Origin: Rikenella microfusus DSM 15922
GTDB taxonomy: Bacteria > Bacteroidota > Bacteroidia > Bacteroidales > Rikenellaceae
DNA length: 64,000 bases
Reading direction: 5' to 3'
Assembly (NCBI RefSeq): GCF_000427365.1
Contig: NZ_KE386488.1
Location: forward strand, 2,577,882 to 2,641,881
Numbering within the stretch: the stretch's first letter is position 1; each line of letters opens with the position of its first letter. Positions 1 through 9,613 of this stretch are shown piece by piece. The translations under genes were made by a program, and so were the position numbers. The notes beneath the pieces were generated by a model. It searched no databases, was not told the origin of the DNA, and was given only the letters and a program-made list of their open reading frames with translations.

Positions 1-90
1 CACACGGTCGGCCGGCGGAGTTTCTACGGCCTTTTTCGCGCAACTCGCCATCAGTGCGAGGGCCATCACAGAAATAAAGATGCGTTTCAT
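1..90 (-). CDS. Lipoprotein N-terminus, cut by the window edge
   Basis: Only the first 30 codons are in the window, reading leftwards from an ATG at 90. They encode a short charged start, a hydrophobic stretch and a lipobox-like MASC, so the product is probably an outer-surface lipoprotein. It follows the fimbrillin-like gene at 132-1034 by 41 bp on the same strand and is likely the next member of that surface operon, perhaps another fimbrillin-like subunit. The rest of the protein is outside the window, so no family can be given. Confidence 0.6.
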   Translation of the reverse strand, partial: MKRIFISVMALALMASCAKKAVETPPADRV

Positions 91-131
91 ATCGTGTTGA
101 TTGATTGTCGGATATATGTCGGGACGGCAGA

Positions 132-1034
132 CTATTCGAGCACGGCTCCGCCTCCGCCTTTGTAATCCCATTCGGCAGTGGTCGCTTTCAGGCTGATTTC
201 GCGTTGGCGGACCGTCAGGGTAATGGTATAGGCTTTGCCGGCTTCGAAACGGGTGTCGGGCGCCGCTACATCCACGCGCACGTCCCTGAAAACGTAGCCG
301 CTGACGGCGACATCGACGAAAAAGAACGACCGGTCGATCGGCCGGATCATGACAGGATGTCCTGCCGGGGCGGCCGTACCGATTTCGGCCGCGACGAGGC
401 CGGGTACCGGAAGATCGGCCGCCGAGGCGGCATACGTTACGCTACCGGCATTCAGATCGAACCCTGTCGGCAATACCGCGTCTTTGATCGTGATCCCTTC
501 GATTCGCGTCCCTGCGGCCAACCCTTCGCCGGCCGCCACCATGAACTTGATCTGCGTAGTAGGGTGGCTGAACGCCAGATTTTTTTCACCGTTGTCCTTG
601 CTCGAACCGGATACCTGGGGAGCGATCATCGGATCGGTTTCTCCTCCCTGCGCGTCGATGCTGACGGTTCCGTCGCCGTTCCACGTACCGGCAGGATACC
701 AGGCATGGATATAGGTCCGGACGGCCGGGTCGGGTCGGTAATAGCGTGCCGGCTCCAGTACGACGGTCTGGGCAGCCGTCGGGTCGGCCGTAATCGTCAC
801 GGTTTGCCGCCAAGCCGTTGCCGCGCCGTAGTCTACGGTCGGGGCGGAAGTCTCCCACGCAGCCACGGCCGCTTCGAACGACATGTCGGTATTGACCGGG
901 GCCTTGGCCTGGACTTCCACTCCGGCTCCCAGCCGTACGGGCACCCGATCGTCCGTGTTTGCGGTATGGGCGCCGTTTTTCGAACAACCTGTCAGCGCGG
1001 CGAGCGCCATGATCGGAAGAATGATTCTATTCAT
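132..1034 (-). CDS. Fimbrillin-family (Mfa-like) lipoprotein
   Basis: 300 residues with a signal peptide ending in the lipobox LTGC (Cys about residue 17). The remainder is beta-rich, with the pattern of the Bacteroidales fimbrillin-like (Mfa_like_1) family: a mid-protein FSHPTTQIKF segment, where family members have a conserved FxHxxxxI/V strand, and a late AYTITLTV strand before the C-terminus. It would be exported as a lipoprotein and act as a pilus subunit or surface adhesin. It lies 55 bp downstream of the DUF5119-like gene in a minus-strand operon. The fimbrillin assignment is by pattern; its place in a pilus (stalk or tip) is not known. Confidence 0.75.
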   Translation of the reverse strand: MNRIILPIMALAALTGCSKNGAHTANTDDRVPVRLGAGVEVQAKAPVNTDMSFEAAVAAWETSAPTVDYGAATAWRQTVTITADPTAAQTVVLEPARYYRPDPAVRTYIHAWYPAGTWNGDGTVSIDAQGGETDPMIAPQVSGSSKDNGEKNLAFSHPTTQIKFMVAAGEGLAAGTRIEGITIKDAVLPTGFDLNAGSVTYAASAADLPVPGLVAAEIGTAAPAGHPVMIRPIDRSFFFVDVAVSGYVFRDVRVDVAAPDTRFEAGKAYTITLTVRQREISLKATTAEWDYKGGGGAVLE

Positions 1035-1089
1035 AAATGTTGCGTCTTAATGGCTTTTTCAGGTCTCGCGTACAAATTATCCGGCCGGT

Positions 1090-1980
1090 TCAGACGGCGG
1101 TTCCGGAACCGTTGCCCGTCCCCCATGATTCTACGGTGGCAGTCACGGCGATTTCTCCGCCGTCGGGAAGGCCGAGCGTAACGGCAACGGTGCCTCCGTC
1201 ATCGGCCAGGGCCTGTAACTGCGAACTGATGTCCTGCGGGACGGTCGTTTCTTCGCTGCCGTCCGTATGGCGGATCGTCGCCGTAACGATATTCCGGCCC
1301 CGCCATCCGAAGACGGACATCCGGGCGGTATAGAGGCCCGTAGTCCCTTCGGGCTGCGCTTCCGCCCTTATGTTTTTTGTCCCGTCCTGCGCATCGCTGC
1401 AATCTTTCAGACAGACGGAGGGGACGACGCCTGTCATTCCGAGGCCGAGGCTTTCGATATCGTCGATATAGTCCGGATCTATGGAGAAACGGATACGTTT
1501 CACGACATCCTGCGGATACAGCGTGACGGTCGTAGCCGTATTGCCCGGTTTCACCTCGACACGCTCTTCTCCGATGCAATAGACGTTATCTACGTGCCGG
1601 ACTGCGTTTTCGTTGTCCGGATCATCTGCGGCGACTACGCAGCAATCGCGGTGGGATTCCTCTTGGTCGCAAACCGCGTTGGAGCGGTCGGAATTGACGA
1701 CCAGAACGGTGTAGGTATCGGCCGGGACGCGGCATTCGTGGCCTTCGGCGCTGCATTGCACAGTCCGGAACAAGGAGCCGTCGCTGCCGTAAAGCAGCAC
1801 TTGCGCCCCGGTCGGAACGGCTTTCGCCGCGGCGGTCTCTCCGGGCCATACGAATTCGATCTTCAAAGGACCGTCCGACGGCCGTTGGCTCAGACTGCGT
1901 TTGGTACAACCGCCCATCGTGCCGGCCAGCAATATCCCTGCGGCGAGCCATACGCTTATATGCAATTTCTCGTTTTTCAT
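1090..1980 (-). CDS. DUF5119-like lipoprotein
   Basis: 296 residues; signal peptide with lipobox GGCTK (Cys about 25). The body contains a PTGAQVLLYGSDGS motif, then a VPADTYTVLVVNSD strand and a long beta-rich C-terminal half. This is the layout of DUF5119/FimB-Mfa2-like proteins of Bacteroidales, which anchor or accompany fimbrillins. It starts 12 bp after the DUF3575 gene and ends 55 bp before the fimbrillin-like gene, so the three are almost certainly co-transcribed. A role in pilus anchoring is inferred from family and position. The stop is TGA, showing that this flank uses TGA for termination. Confidence 0.7.
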   Translation of the reverse strand: MKNEKLHISVWLAAGILLAGTMGGCTKRSLSQRPSDGPLKIEFVWPGETAAAKAVPTGAQVLLYGSDGSLFRTVQCSAEGHECRVPADTYTVLVVNSDRSNAVCDQEESHRDCCVVAADDPDNENAVRHVDNVYCIGEERVEVKPGNTATTVTLYPQDVVKRIRFSIDPDYIDDIESLGLGMTGVVPSVCLKDCSDAQDGTKNIRAEAQPEGTTGLYTARMSVFGWRGRNIVTATIRHTDGSEETTVPQDISSQLQALADDGGTVAVTLGLPDGGEIAVTATVESWGTGNGSGTAV

Positions 1981-1992
1981 GATCTGCGTGTC

Positions 1993-3261
1993 CTATTTTG
2001 AGCTGTTCGAACCCCTGCCGAAGCGGTAATAGACGGAGGCTTTGATTCCGGTTACCCCCCAATGGTCGTCTGCGGTTTCGACATTCAGGAAATAATCCGG
2101 CGCTTCGTAAGAATAGCCTTTGACCTGAGCATGGCGATAGCCGCCCCGGATGCCGATTTCCAGGCCGAAACGATCGGAAAAGGGAATCGCCGCACCGAAC
2201 GACAGTCCCGCTCCCCACAGGTTGCCGGTATAACCGCTGCCGGGCGTGCTTCCGTCCTGTACGTCGTAATCGCCCGCCTGTCCGTATGCACCGAGGTAGA
2301 ACCAGCGGAAACGCCCGTCGCCCTTGAGCCACCACCGCGGTTCGAGGCTCCACGATGAGATGCCGAACCATTTGGCACCGCCGTATCCCCATTTGGCGAA
2401 ATTACCGGTACCGGCCAGCGACCAGCGGTCGGCGAAGAACCATTCGGCTTCGAGGTTCGGGACGAAAGTATAGCTGTTGAAATCGGGCATGACGGTCGCC
2501 CAGTAAAGCAGGTTGGTCTTGACGGCGAGCAGCGGGCGGAAAGGCTTTTCGGCGGAAACCGTCGGAACGGCCGGGACCGTCGGTTGCGGCGCCCGTACTG
2601 CGGGCTTCGGCTCGTGGTCGGGTGCGGCAGGCGTTTCGGGCAGCGTATCCCGTTTCGGTTCAGGTACCGGCTGTCCCGTCTGTTTCAGGTACAGCGAGAC
2701 GGCGATGCTGCTGCGCAGGTCGGGAAATATCTCCCGGACCATGTATTTGTAGGGGACGCCGCCGCGAAGATCCATCAATTGTTTCTTGCGGCCGTCGATG
2801 ATCCGGCCCCGATCGTCGAATATCCAGACGGGGGTGTGGTCGAGTATCTGCAATATTTCGTCGCGATAGGGCATGTCGGATTGCGCGACTCTGTCGCGTA
2901 GCATACCCCATGCGATACCTTCCGACCGTTTTTCGATCAGTTCGGACGGCAGCCCTGTCCGGCGGACGACATAGGCCTCCAGCGAGTCGGCGCGGCGGGC
3001 CGACAACCGTTCGTTGGCTTCGCTCATACCGTCCGGAGAGGTACCGGAGCGTACGACCACGCGTTCGATGATGTCCTTGCGGAATGCTTCCTGCACCGAA
3101 CCGATGAACCGTTCCAGCTCTCTGCGGTTGGTACGGTAATCCGGAAGGACATAGCGGTAACCGAACGGATAGTATATCCGCATCGAATCGACCGCCTGTT
3201 GCGCCCGCGCCGAATCGAGCATGAACGTACCGATGATCAGTAGAAATAATCCTTTTCTCAT
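1993..3261 (-). CDS. DUF3575 outer-membrane protein with OmpA-like N-terminal half
   Basis: The start is taken at 3261 (MRKGLFLLIIG), because the reading frame upstream has no signal sequence whereas this ATG begins a clear one ending SARAQQ. 422 residues. Residues ~25-190 resemble the OmpA-like half seen in such proteins, with RSGTSPDGMSEANERLSARR like the OmpA peptidoglycan-binding motif. A Pro-rich linker (~210-245) follows, then a DUF3575 beta-barrel-like domain beginning KTNLLYWATVMPDFN. DUF3575 proteins accompany type V pilus and fimbrillin loci. It is the first gene of the minus-strand operon running to the window edge. Confidence 0.8.
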   Translation of the reverse strand: MRKGLFLLIIGTFMLDSARAQQAVDSMRIYYPFGYRYVLPDYRTNRRELERFIGSVQEAFRKDIIERVVVRSGTSPDGMSEANERLSARRADSLEAYVVRRTGLPSELIEKRSEGIAWGMLRDRVAQSDMPYRDEILQILDHTPVWIFDDRGRIIDGRKKQLMDLRGGVPYKYMVREIFPDLRSSIAVSLYLKQTGQPVPEPKRDTLPETPAAPDHEPKPAVRAPQPTVPAVPTVSAEKPFRPLLAVKTNLLYWATVMPDFNSYTFVPNLEAEWFFADRWSLAGTGNFAKWGYGGAKWFGISSWSLEPRWWLKGDGRFRWFYLGAYGQAGDYDVQDGSTPGSGYTGNLWGAGLSFGAAIPFSDRFGLEIGIRGGYRHAQVKGYSYEAPDYFLNVETADDHWGVTGIKASVYYRFGRGSNSSK

Positions 3262-4025
3262 GGGGTTATGGCTTGTACCGCCCGCCGGATATACAGGAAA
3301 ATGACGCTGCGCGATATTTTCATATAAGGCTTCCGGTATGCGGAAAAATCGTTGGTTTAAAACATGCAGTCGTTTAAACCTCCGTATAAACCTGACACAC
3401 AATGAAATGAAAAGAACGCAACACTTTGGGCGGAAATATTTTAAACTTTTTACTTGATTAGATTCCTTTTATTTTATAAACTTGCAAGCAGATACTATGT
3501 TTTAAACCAACAATTAAATCTTCAAACAGGTCAAAACGAATAAATTCAAAAATATCCGACAAATATTTTTGGTTTGTTTTTATCGATTTCTATTTATATA
3601 TAAATATACGCCCCGACGCAGGACCGGGTAATGATCTCCCCGAACGGTCGTGGAATATTCTCTTTTTGTGCGGATCTATAAGGTGATTATATACGACTTT
3701 ACACAAACTTCCCGCCGCCCCGTTTCGGCTTTGTGCCGTCGAGGCGACGGCGCGGGCAGAAAGAAGTAAAACAGTATATAATTGCCATGAACTATAATAG
3801 GAATCCCGCATCTTTCCTGATCGATTCTCATTTTCCCGAGTTTACAGTTGGTGTGCCGAAGGTGTCCAAGTGCAAACATTCTCCCGGTCGGCTCCATGCT
3901 GACAGCTGGAAGCCGTCAGGGAATACGAGCCTAAAAAAACACGGGCAAATGCTGCGGATATGCCGAGGATATAAGCGGATCCGTTTCTTATCATCAATAA
4001 CCGGCGTCAGCCGGCGAAGCCGTCT
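3262..4025. other. Non-coding stretch between divergent transcription units
   Basis: About 760 bp with no convincing gene; the open frames here have no family features and weak starts. The part at 3420-3610 is AT-rich and must hold the promoter of the DUF3575 operon reading left, but no clean TTTG/TAnnTTTG pair with 19-21 bp spacing is visible there; TATTTTTG at 3547-3554 (minus strand) is the best -7 candidate and lacks a good -33. The rest looks like ordinary spacer. Confidence 0.5.
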
Positions 4026-4057
4026 TTTGCAATTTTGCCCGCTATCTTGTATCTTGC
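4026..4057 (+). promoter_or_regulatory. Bacteroidetes-type promoter for the metallophosphoesterase gene
   Basis: TTTG at 4026-4029 (-33) and TATCTTGC at 4050-4057 (-7, consensus TAnnTTTG) are separated by 20 bp. They lie 120 bp upstream of the ATG at 4177. The spacing fits the primary sigma factor of Bacteroidetes. Confidence 0.6.
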
Positions 4058-4176
4058 AAGGGTTTTTGAAATCTCGTTCGCATACGGTTCGCCCCGCTTC
4101 CTTTCCGGGGGGAGCCGGCGGGGATTTTCCGTGAATTGAATTAGGAAACAATTAACCCAAACCATAACCTCAAACC

Positions 4177-6627
4177 ATGAAAAAATACCTCTTGCTGGCG
4201 ACCGCATTTTTGTTGCCCGCATTGGCTTCGGCCCAGTTGCGCGGAACGGTTTATCACGACGCCGACCGGAACGGACTTCGGAATGTTTCCGAAAAAGGAC
4301 TGGCCGGCATCTCCGTAAGCGACGGCAAAAACGTAGTCAAAACATCGCCGGACGGCTCTTTCGAACTGCCCGCAAACCCGCAGGCGCGTTTCGTGACCGT
4401 CACTACGCCGTCGGGCTACCGACCGGGCGACGCGCATTACATCCGGATCGAACCCGGCCGGGAAAAGTACGATTTCGGATTGGTACGTACCGGATACACC
4501 GGCGCGTTCGAGTTCGTCCAGATCGCCGACACCGAAACCCCCACCCCGAAAGAGTGGCTTGATAACCTGAAAGCATACGTGGCGGCCAATCCGACCGCTT
4601 TCATCATGCACACGGGCGATATTTGTTACAAGCCGGGGCAGGAGTTCCACGCAGCGAACGTGCGGACGCGGCATATGGGCGTGCCGATGTATTACATCAT
4701 CGGGAACCACGACCTGCTGGGCGGAGATTACGGGGAACAGCACTACGAAAACCTGTTCGGCCCGGTTTGGTATTCGTTCGAAGCGGGTAACGTCCATTTC
4801 CTCGCCCTGCCGATGCTAGGCGGCGACCACGCGCCCTCCTATAATAAAAAACAGGTGCTGGAATGGATCAAAAACGACTTGGCCCAGACCGACCCGGATA
4901 AGAAAGTCATTATTTTCGACCATGACCTGTGGTTTCAGGGAGACGATGTCGTGATACGGGCCGGCGGCGACAGCATCGACATGAAAAAACACAATCTCGT
5001 CGGTTACATATACGGCCATTGGCACAGCCAGTATGTCAAAGAGGTCGATGGGGTAAAGACCTATTGCACTTCGACGCCCGACAAAGGAGGTATCGACCAC
5101 TCCCCGGCCTGCTTCCGGGTGTTCAGCATTGATGCCGAGGGGAACATCTCGGACAAGACGCGGGCGCGATACACCAACATTCCCGGTACGCTGACCGCCG
5201 CATTACCGGCACAGCACGACACGCTCGTTGCCGTGAACGGCACGATCCCGGTGCGGGTCAATGCTTACCGCACGGTGTCGCCGGCCACATCGGTACGTGT
5301 GTCGCTTATCGAGAACGGTAAGAAAGGACGCGCGGTATCCCTGACGCCGCAGACGGACTGGAGCTGGGGCGGCATGCTGGCCGTAGGCAACCGGAAAGGA
5401 GTGCAGGAGATGGTGACGGAAGCGAATTTTGCGGACGGCACCCGGCTTGTCGAACACCGCAGTTTCGTACTGACCGACACGCCCGCTGCGGTTACTGTGG
5501 GCGGCGACTGGGGCAATCTGGGCGGTAATGCTTCGCATTCGGGCGTCGCCGAAGGCCAGGCGCCGTATGCGCCCCGCTATGTCTGGTCTCAGAATGCGGG
5601 CGGAAATATCTATATGGCTTCTCCGGTAGTGGGCGACGGCAAGGTATTCATCGCCACGATCGACGACGATAATCTGGAAAAATGCCGTGTAATCGCCTAC
5701 GACGCCGCGACCGGCAAGGAGCTTTGGCAGTTCAAAACGGGCAATTCGGTGAAAAACACGCTGGTTTACGGCGACGGGCTGGTATTGGCCTGCGATGCGG
5801 CCATGCAATTGTACGCTCTGGATGCCGACAGCGGCGAACCGCGATGGACCAAACAATTGAATCCTTACGTATTGCCGGAAAACCTGCACGGCTTGGCAAT
5901 AGCCGACGGCGTGGTTTACGCCGGACAGGGCGGCTATTTCACGGCCCTGAACACAAAAGACGGGTCTGTGATCTGGAAAAACGAAGCCTGGGGCGGCGGC
6001 GAAGGCACCCAGTCCACCACGACCGTGGGCGAAGGCGTGGCGTTGGTTTCGGCGCACTGGAACGGCCTTTTCGCGCACGACATAAAAGACGGGAAGCTGC
6101 TGTGGAAAAAACAGGACTCCAAGATCCGTTTCCGCGACGGTTCGCCGACGATTTATGACGGTCTGGTTTATCTGGCCAGCCGCGACGAACTGTTCCTGAT
6201 CAATCCCCAGTCGGGCGACATCCTCAAAAGCGCCGTACAGCCGGGGATCACGTTCGAAGGCGCGTGCGCTCCGGTCGTAACCCCGAAAACGGTTTACGTG
6301 GCAACGGCTGACAACGGGGTCGTCGCTTTCGACCGGCTGACCTTCAAGCCCGTATGGACCTATGCCACCCGCCCGGCCCTGTTCTATTCCGTACCTTATT
6401 ATCAGGACTTCCAGAATTCGGTGGAAACCTCGCCCGTGCTGGTCGGGAACACGCTGGTGTTCGGCGCGTCGGACGGCTGGCTGTACGGGGTGGATGCCGA
6501 AACCGGACGGTTCCTGTGGAAACGGAATCTGGGCGCCCCGATTTTCTCTTCGCCCGCAGTCAGCGGCGACGCGCTGTACGTGGCGGATTTCTCCGGCAAC
6601 ATATATTGTTTCAAAATAAACCGATAG
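4177..6627 (+). CDS. Secreted metallophosphoesterase fused to PQQ-type beta-propeller
   Basis: 816 residues. Signal peptide (1-20, ends ASAQ). Residues ~21-100 form an SdrD/MetallophosN-like beta domain. Residues ~105-300 are a calcineurin-like phosphoesterase with the metal motifs IADTE, HTGDICY, IGNHD, FDHD and YGHWH. A C-terminal Metallophos domain follows to ~430. Residues ~440-816 carry repeated PQQ/BamB-like blades (motifs such as AYDAATGKELWQF, ALDADSGEPRW, GVDAETGRFLWKR). The product should act on a phosphoester in the periplasm or at the surface; substrate unknown. The sulfatase gene starts 7 bp after the stop, so the pair is an operon, suggesting linked removal of phosphate and sulfate groups from a glycan. 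Each half is common; the full fusion is typical of Bacteroidetes. Confidence 0.85.
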   Translation: MKKYLLLATAFLLPALASAQLRGTVYHDADRNGLRNVSEKGLAGISVSDGKNVVKTSPDGSFELPANPQARFVTVTTPSGYRPGDAHYIRIEPGREKYDFGLVRTGYTGAFEFVQIADTETPTPKEWLDNLKAYVAANPTAFIMHTGDICYKPGQEFHAANVRTRHMGVPMYYIIGNHDLLGGDYGEQHYENLFGPVWYSFEAGNVHFLALPMLGGDHAPSYNKKQVLEWIKNDLAQTDPDKKVIIFDHDLWFQGDDVVIRAGGDSIDMKKHNLVGYIYGHWHSQYVKEVDGVKTYCTSTPDKGGIDHSPACFRVFSIDAEGNISDKTRARYTNIPGTLTAALPAQHDTLVAVNGTIPVRVNAYRTVSPATSVRVSLIENGKKGRAVSLTPQTDWSWGGMLAVGNRKGVQEMVTEANFADGTRLVEHRSFVLTDTPAAVTVGGDWGNLGGNASHSGVAEGQAPYAPRYVWSQNAGGNIYMASPVVGDGKVFIATIDDDNLEKCRVIAYDAATGKELWQFKTGNSVKNTLVYGDGLVLACDAAMQLYALDADSGEPRWTKQLNPYVLPENLHGLAIADGVVYAGQGGYFTALNTKDGSVIWKNEAWGGGEGTQSTTTVGEGVALVSAHWNGLFAHDIKDGKLLWKKQDSKIRFRDGSPTIYDGLVYLASRDELFLINPQSGDILKSAVQPGITFEGACAPVVTPKTVYVATADNGVVAFDRLTFKPVWTYATRPALFYSVPYYQDFQNSVETSPVLVGNTLVFGASDGWLYGVDAETGRFLWKRNLGAPIFSSPAVSGDALYVADFSGNIYCFKINR

Positions 6628-6634
6628 TATTCCG

Positions 6635-8188
6635 ATGAACAAATCCCTGCTTTTAGTGCCCATGGGCCTCTCGGCACTGGGAACGCAAGCCAAAGACAGA
6701 CAGGCCGCAGACTGCGACAAGCCGTTGAACATCATCTACATCATGACCGACGACCATTCGTTCCAGACGATCAGTTGTTACGACGGCCGTTACAACGACA
6801 CGCCCAACCTCGACCGGCTGGCCCGCGAGGGGGTGCGGTTCGGCAACAGCTTCGTGACCAACTCGATCTCCGGGCCGAGCCGGGCGGTGCTGGTGACCGG
6901 CAAGCACAGTCATAAAAACGGGTTTATGCGCAACGACGGCCAGCCGTTCGACGGTTCGCAGCAGACTTTTCCGAAGTTGCTGCAAAAAGGCGGTTACCAG
7001 ACGGCCATCATCGGCAAATGGCACCTGATGAGCACTCCGACCGGTTTCGACCATTGGGAGATACTGCCGGGGCAGGGATCTTATTACAATCCGGACTTCA
7101 TTACGCCGGAGGGAACGCACCGCGAACACGGTTACGTTACGAATATCATCACCGACAAAGGCATCGATTATCTGGAGCACCGGGATAAATCCAAACCGTT
7201 CTGCCTGTTGCTGCACCATAAGGCGGTGCACCGGATCTGGATGAGCGATACCTGCGACCTGACGCAGTTCGAGGACAAGACTTTCCCGCTGCCCGAAACT
7301 TTTCGGGACGATTACGCCGGCCGTCCGGCCGCTGCCGACCAGAAGATGAGCATCGACAAAGACATGGACCTGGCTTACGACCTCAAGATGATCGACAGCA
7401 CGATCGATACGCCGCTCAAGGGCGGGATCGTCCACGGCGAACTGGCCCGGATGACCCCGCAGCAGCGGGCGCAGTGGGACAGCGTTTACCAGCCCCTGAT
7501 CGACCGTTTCCTCTCGCTGGGACTGTCGGGCGAAAAGCTGGCCGAATGGAAATACCAGCGTTACATGCGCGACTACCTCAAGAGCGTGAAGTCGCTGGAC
7601 GACAATATCGGCCGGCTGATGGAATATCTCGAGAAAGAGGGACTGCTGGAAAACACGCTGATCGTTTATGCCTCCGACCAGGGGTTCTATATGGGCGAAC
7701 ACGGGTGGTTCGACAAACGGTTCATGTACGAAGAGTCGCTGCGCACGCCGCTTCTCATGCGCCTGCCGGATTGCTGGAAAGAGGCCGAACGGGGCAGGGT
7801 AGTGGATCAAATGGTACAGAACATCGACTATGCCCCCACGTTCCTGACGCTGGCCGGGGTTCCGGTTCCGGAAGACATCCAGGGCGTATCGCTGGTACCC
7901 TTGCTCAAGGGCGAAAAGCCGAAGCACTGGCGCGACGCGATCTATTACCACTATTACGAATTCCCCGGCGAACACCACGTCCGGAAACATTATGGGGTGC
8001 GTACCGACCGGTACAAACTGATCCATTTTTACGGCAACGATATCGACTCTTGGGAGCTGTACGACCTGAAAACCGATCCGACGGAACTGCACAACCGCTA
8101 CGACGATCCGAAACTGGCCAAAGTGCGAGCCAAAATGCACGAAAAGCTGGAACAGGTGCGGGAGCAGTACGACGACCGGACGGAGTAG
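6635..8188 (+). CDS. Secreted type I sulfatase, Ser-type formylglycine site
   Basis: 517 residues with a short signal peptide. The alkaline-phosphatase fold is evident: MTDDHS metal ligands near the N-terminus, the signature SGPSRAVLVTGKHSHKNG (~residues 74-91) in which the residue converted to formylglycine is Ser, IIGKWHL, and ASDQGFYMGEHGWFDK. Ser-type sites are matured by the anaerobic radical-SAM enzyme anSME, which is not in this window. Overall layout resembles S1-family N-acetylglucosamine-6-O-sulfatases of Bacteroides, so the substrate may be a sulfated host glycosaminoglycan or mucin; this is inferred only. It is translationally close (7 bp) to the upstream phosphoesterase and followed by a strong terminator. 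Confidence 0.85.
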   Translation: MNKSLLLVPMGLSALGTQAKDRQAADCDKPLNIIYIMTDDHSFQTISCYDGRYNDTPNLDRLAREGVRFGNSFVTNSISGPSRAVLVTGKHSHKNGFMRNDGQPFDGSQQTFPKLLQKGGYQTAIIGKWHLMSTPTGFDHWEILPGQGSYYNPDFITPEGTHREHGYVTNIITDKGIDYLEHRDKSKPFCLLLHHKAVHRIWMSDTCDLTQFEDKTFPLPETFRDDYAGRPAAADQKMSIDKDMDLAYDLKMIDSTIDTPLKGGIVHGELARMTPQQRAQWDSVYQPLIDRFLSLGLSGEKLAEWKYQRYMRDYLKSVKSLDDNIGRLMEYLEKEGLLENTLIVYASDQGFYMGEHGWFDKRFMYEESLRTPLLMRLPDCWKEAERGRVVDQMVQNIDYAPTFLTLAGVPVPEDIQGVSLVPLLKGEKPKHWRDAIYYHYYEFPGEHHVRKHYGVRTDRYKLIHFYGNDIDSWELYDLKTDPTELHNRYDDPKLAKVRAKMHEKLEQVREQYDDRTE

Positions 8189-8220
8189 TAGGGCGTTGCC
8201 GGGTACTCCCCGTCTATGAC

Positions 8221-8257
8221 GGAGGGGCCTTTCCATCGGGGAAGGCCCCTCCGTTTT
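8221..8257 (+). terminator. Rho-independent terminator after the sulfatase
   Basis: A long GC-rich hairpin: GGAGGGGCC at 8221-8229 pairs with GGCCCCTCC at 8244-8252, extended inwards by TTCC/GGAA, followed by a T run at 8254-8258. It ends the phosphoesterase-sulfatase transcript and means the MFS gene should start downstream of it. Confidence 0.85.
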
Positions 8258-8302
8258 TGCGGGTGGCATACAACTTGCTGCTCTTCCCGCAAAAACGACA
8301 GG

Positions 8303-9613
8303 ATGAACCTCAAAGAGATAAACGACCGAATCCGGAAAAAGTCCGCGGAATTACGGGATGTCCCCACCGGCCGGGCGGCGACCCTGCCATTGATCGCCCT
8401 GATTGCGATCTATTCGCTATCCGTGGTCACTTCGCTGCCGGGATTGGCCGTATCGCCGATTCTGGGCGATCTGGAGACCGTGTTCCCCCATGCTTCGCAA
8501 TTGGAGATACAGATGCTCGCTTCGCTTCCCTCGCTGGTCATCATACCGTTCGTACTGATCGCCGGGAAACTGTCTCTGAATGTCGATAAGAAAAAGCTGA
8601 TGATCTGGGGGCTGTCGCTTTTTTTCGCCAGCTCCGTCATCTATCTGCTGGTCACCCGGAGCCTGTTCCTGATGCTGGCCGACAGCGTGATACTGGGTAT
8701 CGGCGCGGGATTCGTCATCCCTCTCTCCACCGGGCTGATCGCCGACAATTTTTCGGGAAAATACCGGACCAGGCAACTGGGAATCGTGTCGGCCATCTCG
8801 AACCTGTCGCTGGTGCTGGCCACGATGCTGGCCGGATACCTGGCCGGGATAGACTGGCACTATTCGTTTCTCGTTTACTGCCTCTCGGCCGTTTCGCTGG
8901 GATTCGCATTCCGGCTGCCGGACAAAAGGGCTGCGTCTCCCGAACCTGTGCCGACCGGTGGAGCCGCCGGGGCCAAAGACATGCGCGATATCCGTATCGG
9001 CGGAAAAACCGTCCGCACCGACTGGCCGTTGGGCCTGATGGGATTTTATTTCCTGATTACGGTGATCGTGCTGATCGTTCCGCTGAACCTGTCAATCTAC
9101 ATGGATAAATTTTCGATCGGGGGAACGGATGCCAGCGGCACGCTGATTTCGGCCTTTTTCCTGGCTGTCATGTTACCGGGGCTGTTCATCAACAAATTGA
9201 TTTCGGGCGTAAAGGAAAAGAATAACCTGATCGCTCTCGGCCTGATTCTGGCGGGACTGCTGCTGATGCTGATACGCGACCTGTGGCCCATCACGGCAGG
9301 GGTGCTGCTGGCCGGTTTCGGATACGGTATCATGCAGCCGCTGATCTACGACCGTACCGCGGATTCCGTGGCTCCGCAGCGGGTAACATTCGCCCTGGCG
9401 CTGGTCATGGCGATGAATTACGGCGCCATCATCGTCTATCCGTTCCTGCAACAAATACTGGAATGGGCATTCCGTACCCAATCGGTCTATGTGTCGTTCG
9501 GGATGAGTCTCGCGCTTTGTCTGATGCTGTTCTGGCCCCAGTATCGCTATATGAAGCGGCTGCGGGAGAAAAAAGAGGAGTCGCGGCAACCCGGTGCCGG
9601 CGTCAGAAAGTGA
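8303..9613 (+). CDS. MFS transporter
   Basis: The frame is open from 8216, but that region is the preceding terminator hairpin; the ATG at 8303 (MNLKEINDRIRKK) is the sensible start, giving 436 residues. About twelve hydrophobic segments are visible, with a short charged cytoplasmic N-terminus and a central loop around residues 205-225. DKKKLMIWG after TM2 is the MFS motif A region, and ISNLSLVLATMLAGYLAG resembles the TM5 motif of drug/H+ antiporters. Substrate unknown; most like multidrug or sugar efflux permeases. Its stop (TGA) overlaps the convergent GNAT gene by 11 bp. Confidence 0.8.
   Translation: MNLKEINDRIRKKSAELRDVPTGRAATLPLIALIAIYSLSVVTSLPGLAVSPILGDLETVFPHASQLEIQMLASLPSLVIIPFVLIAGKLSLNVDKKKLMIWGLSLFFASSVIYLLVTRSLFLMLADSVILGIGAGFVIPLSTGLIADNFSGKYRTRQLGIVSAISNLSLVLATMLAGYLAGIDWHYSFLVYCLSAVSLGFAFRLPDKRAASPEPVPTGGAAGAKDMRDIRIGGKTVRTDWPLGLMGFYFLITVIVLIVPLNLSIYMDKFSIGGTDASGTLISAFFLAVMLPGLFINKLISGVKEKNNLIALGLILAGLLLMLIRDLWPITAGVLLAGFGYGIMQPLIYDRTADSVAPQRVTFALALVMAMNYGAIIVYPFLQQILEWAFRTQSVYVSFGMSLALCLMLFWPQYRYMKRLREKKEESRQPGAGVRK

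Noticed and set aside
3733-4134. 133-residue open frame in the 3.3-4.2 kb gap
   Set aside because: It overlaps the assigned promoter of the downstream gene, has no family features, and has an overlapping frame of similar quality on the other strand.
6653-8269. Long open frame antisense to the sulfatase (538 codons)
   Set aside because: It is a shadow of the GC-rich coding strand; the sulfatase motifs are unmistakable on the plus strand. The same holds for the long antisense frames over 4177-6627, 11689-13380, 38282-39448 and 59183-61555.
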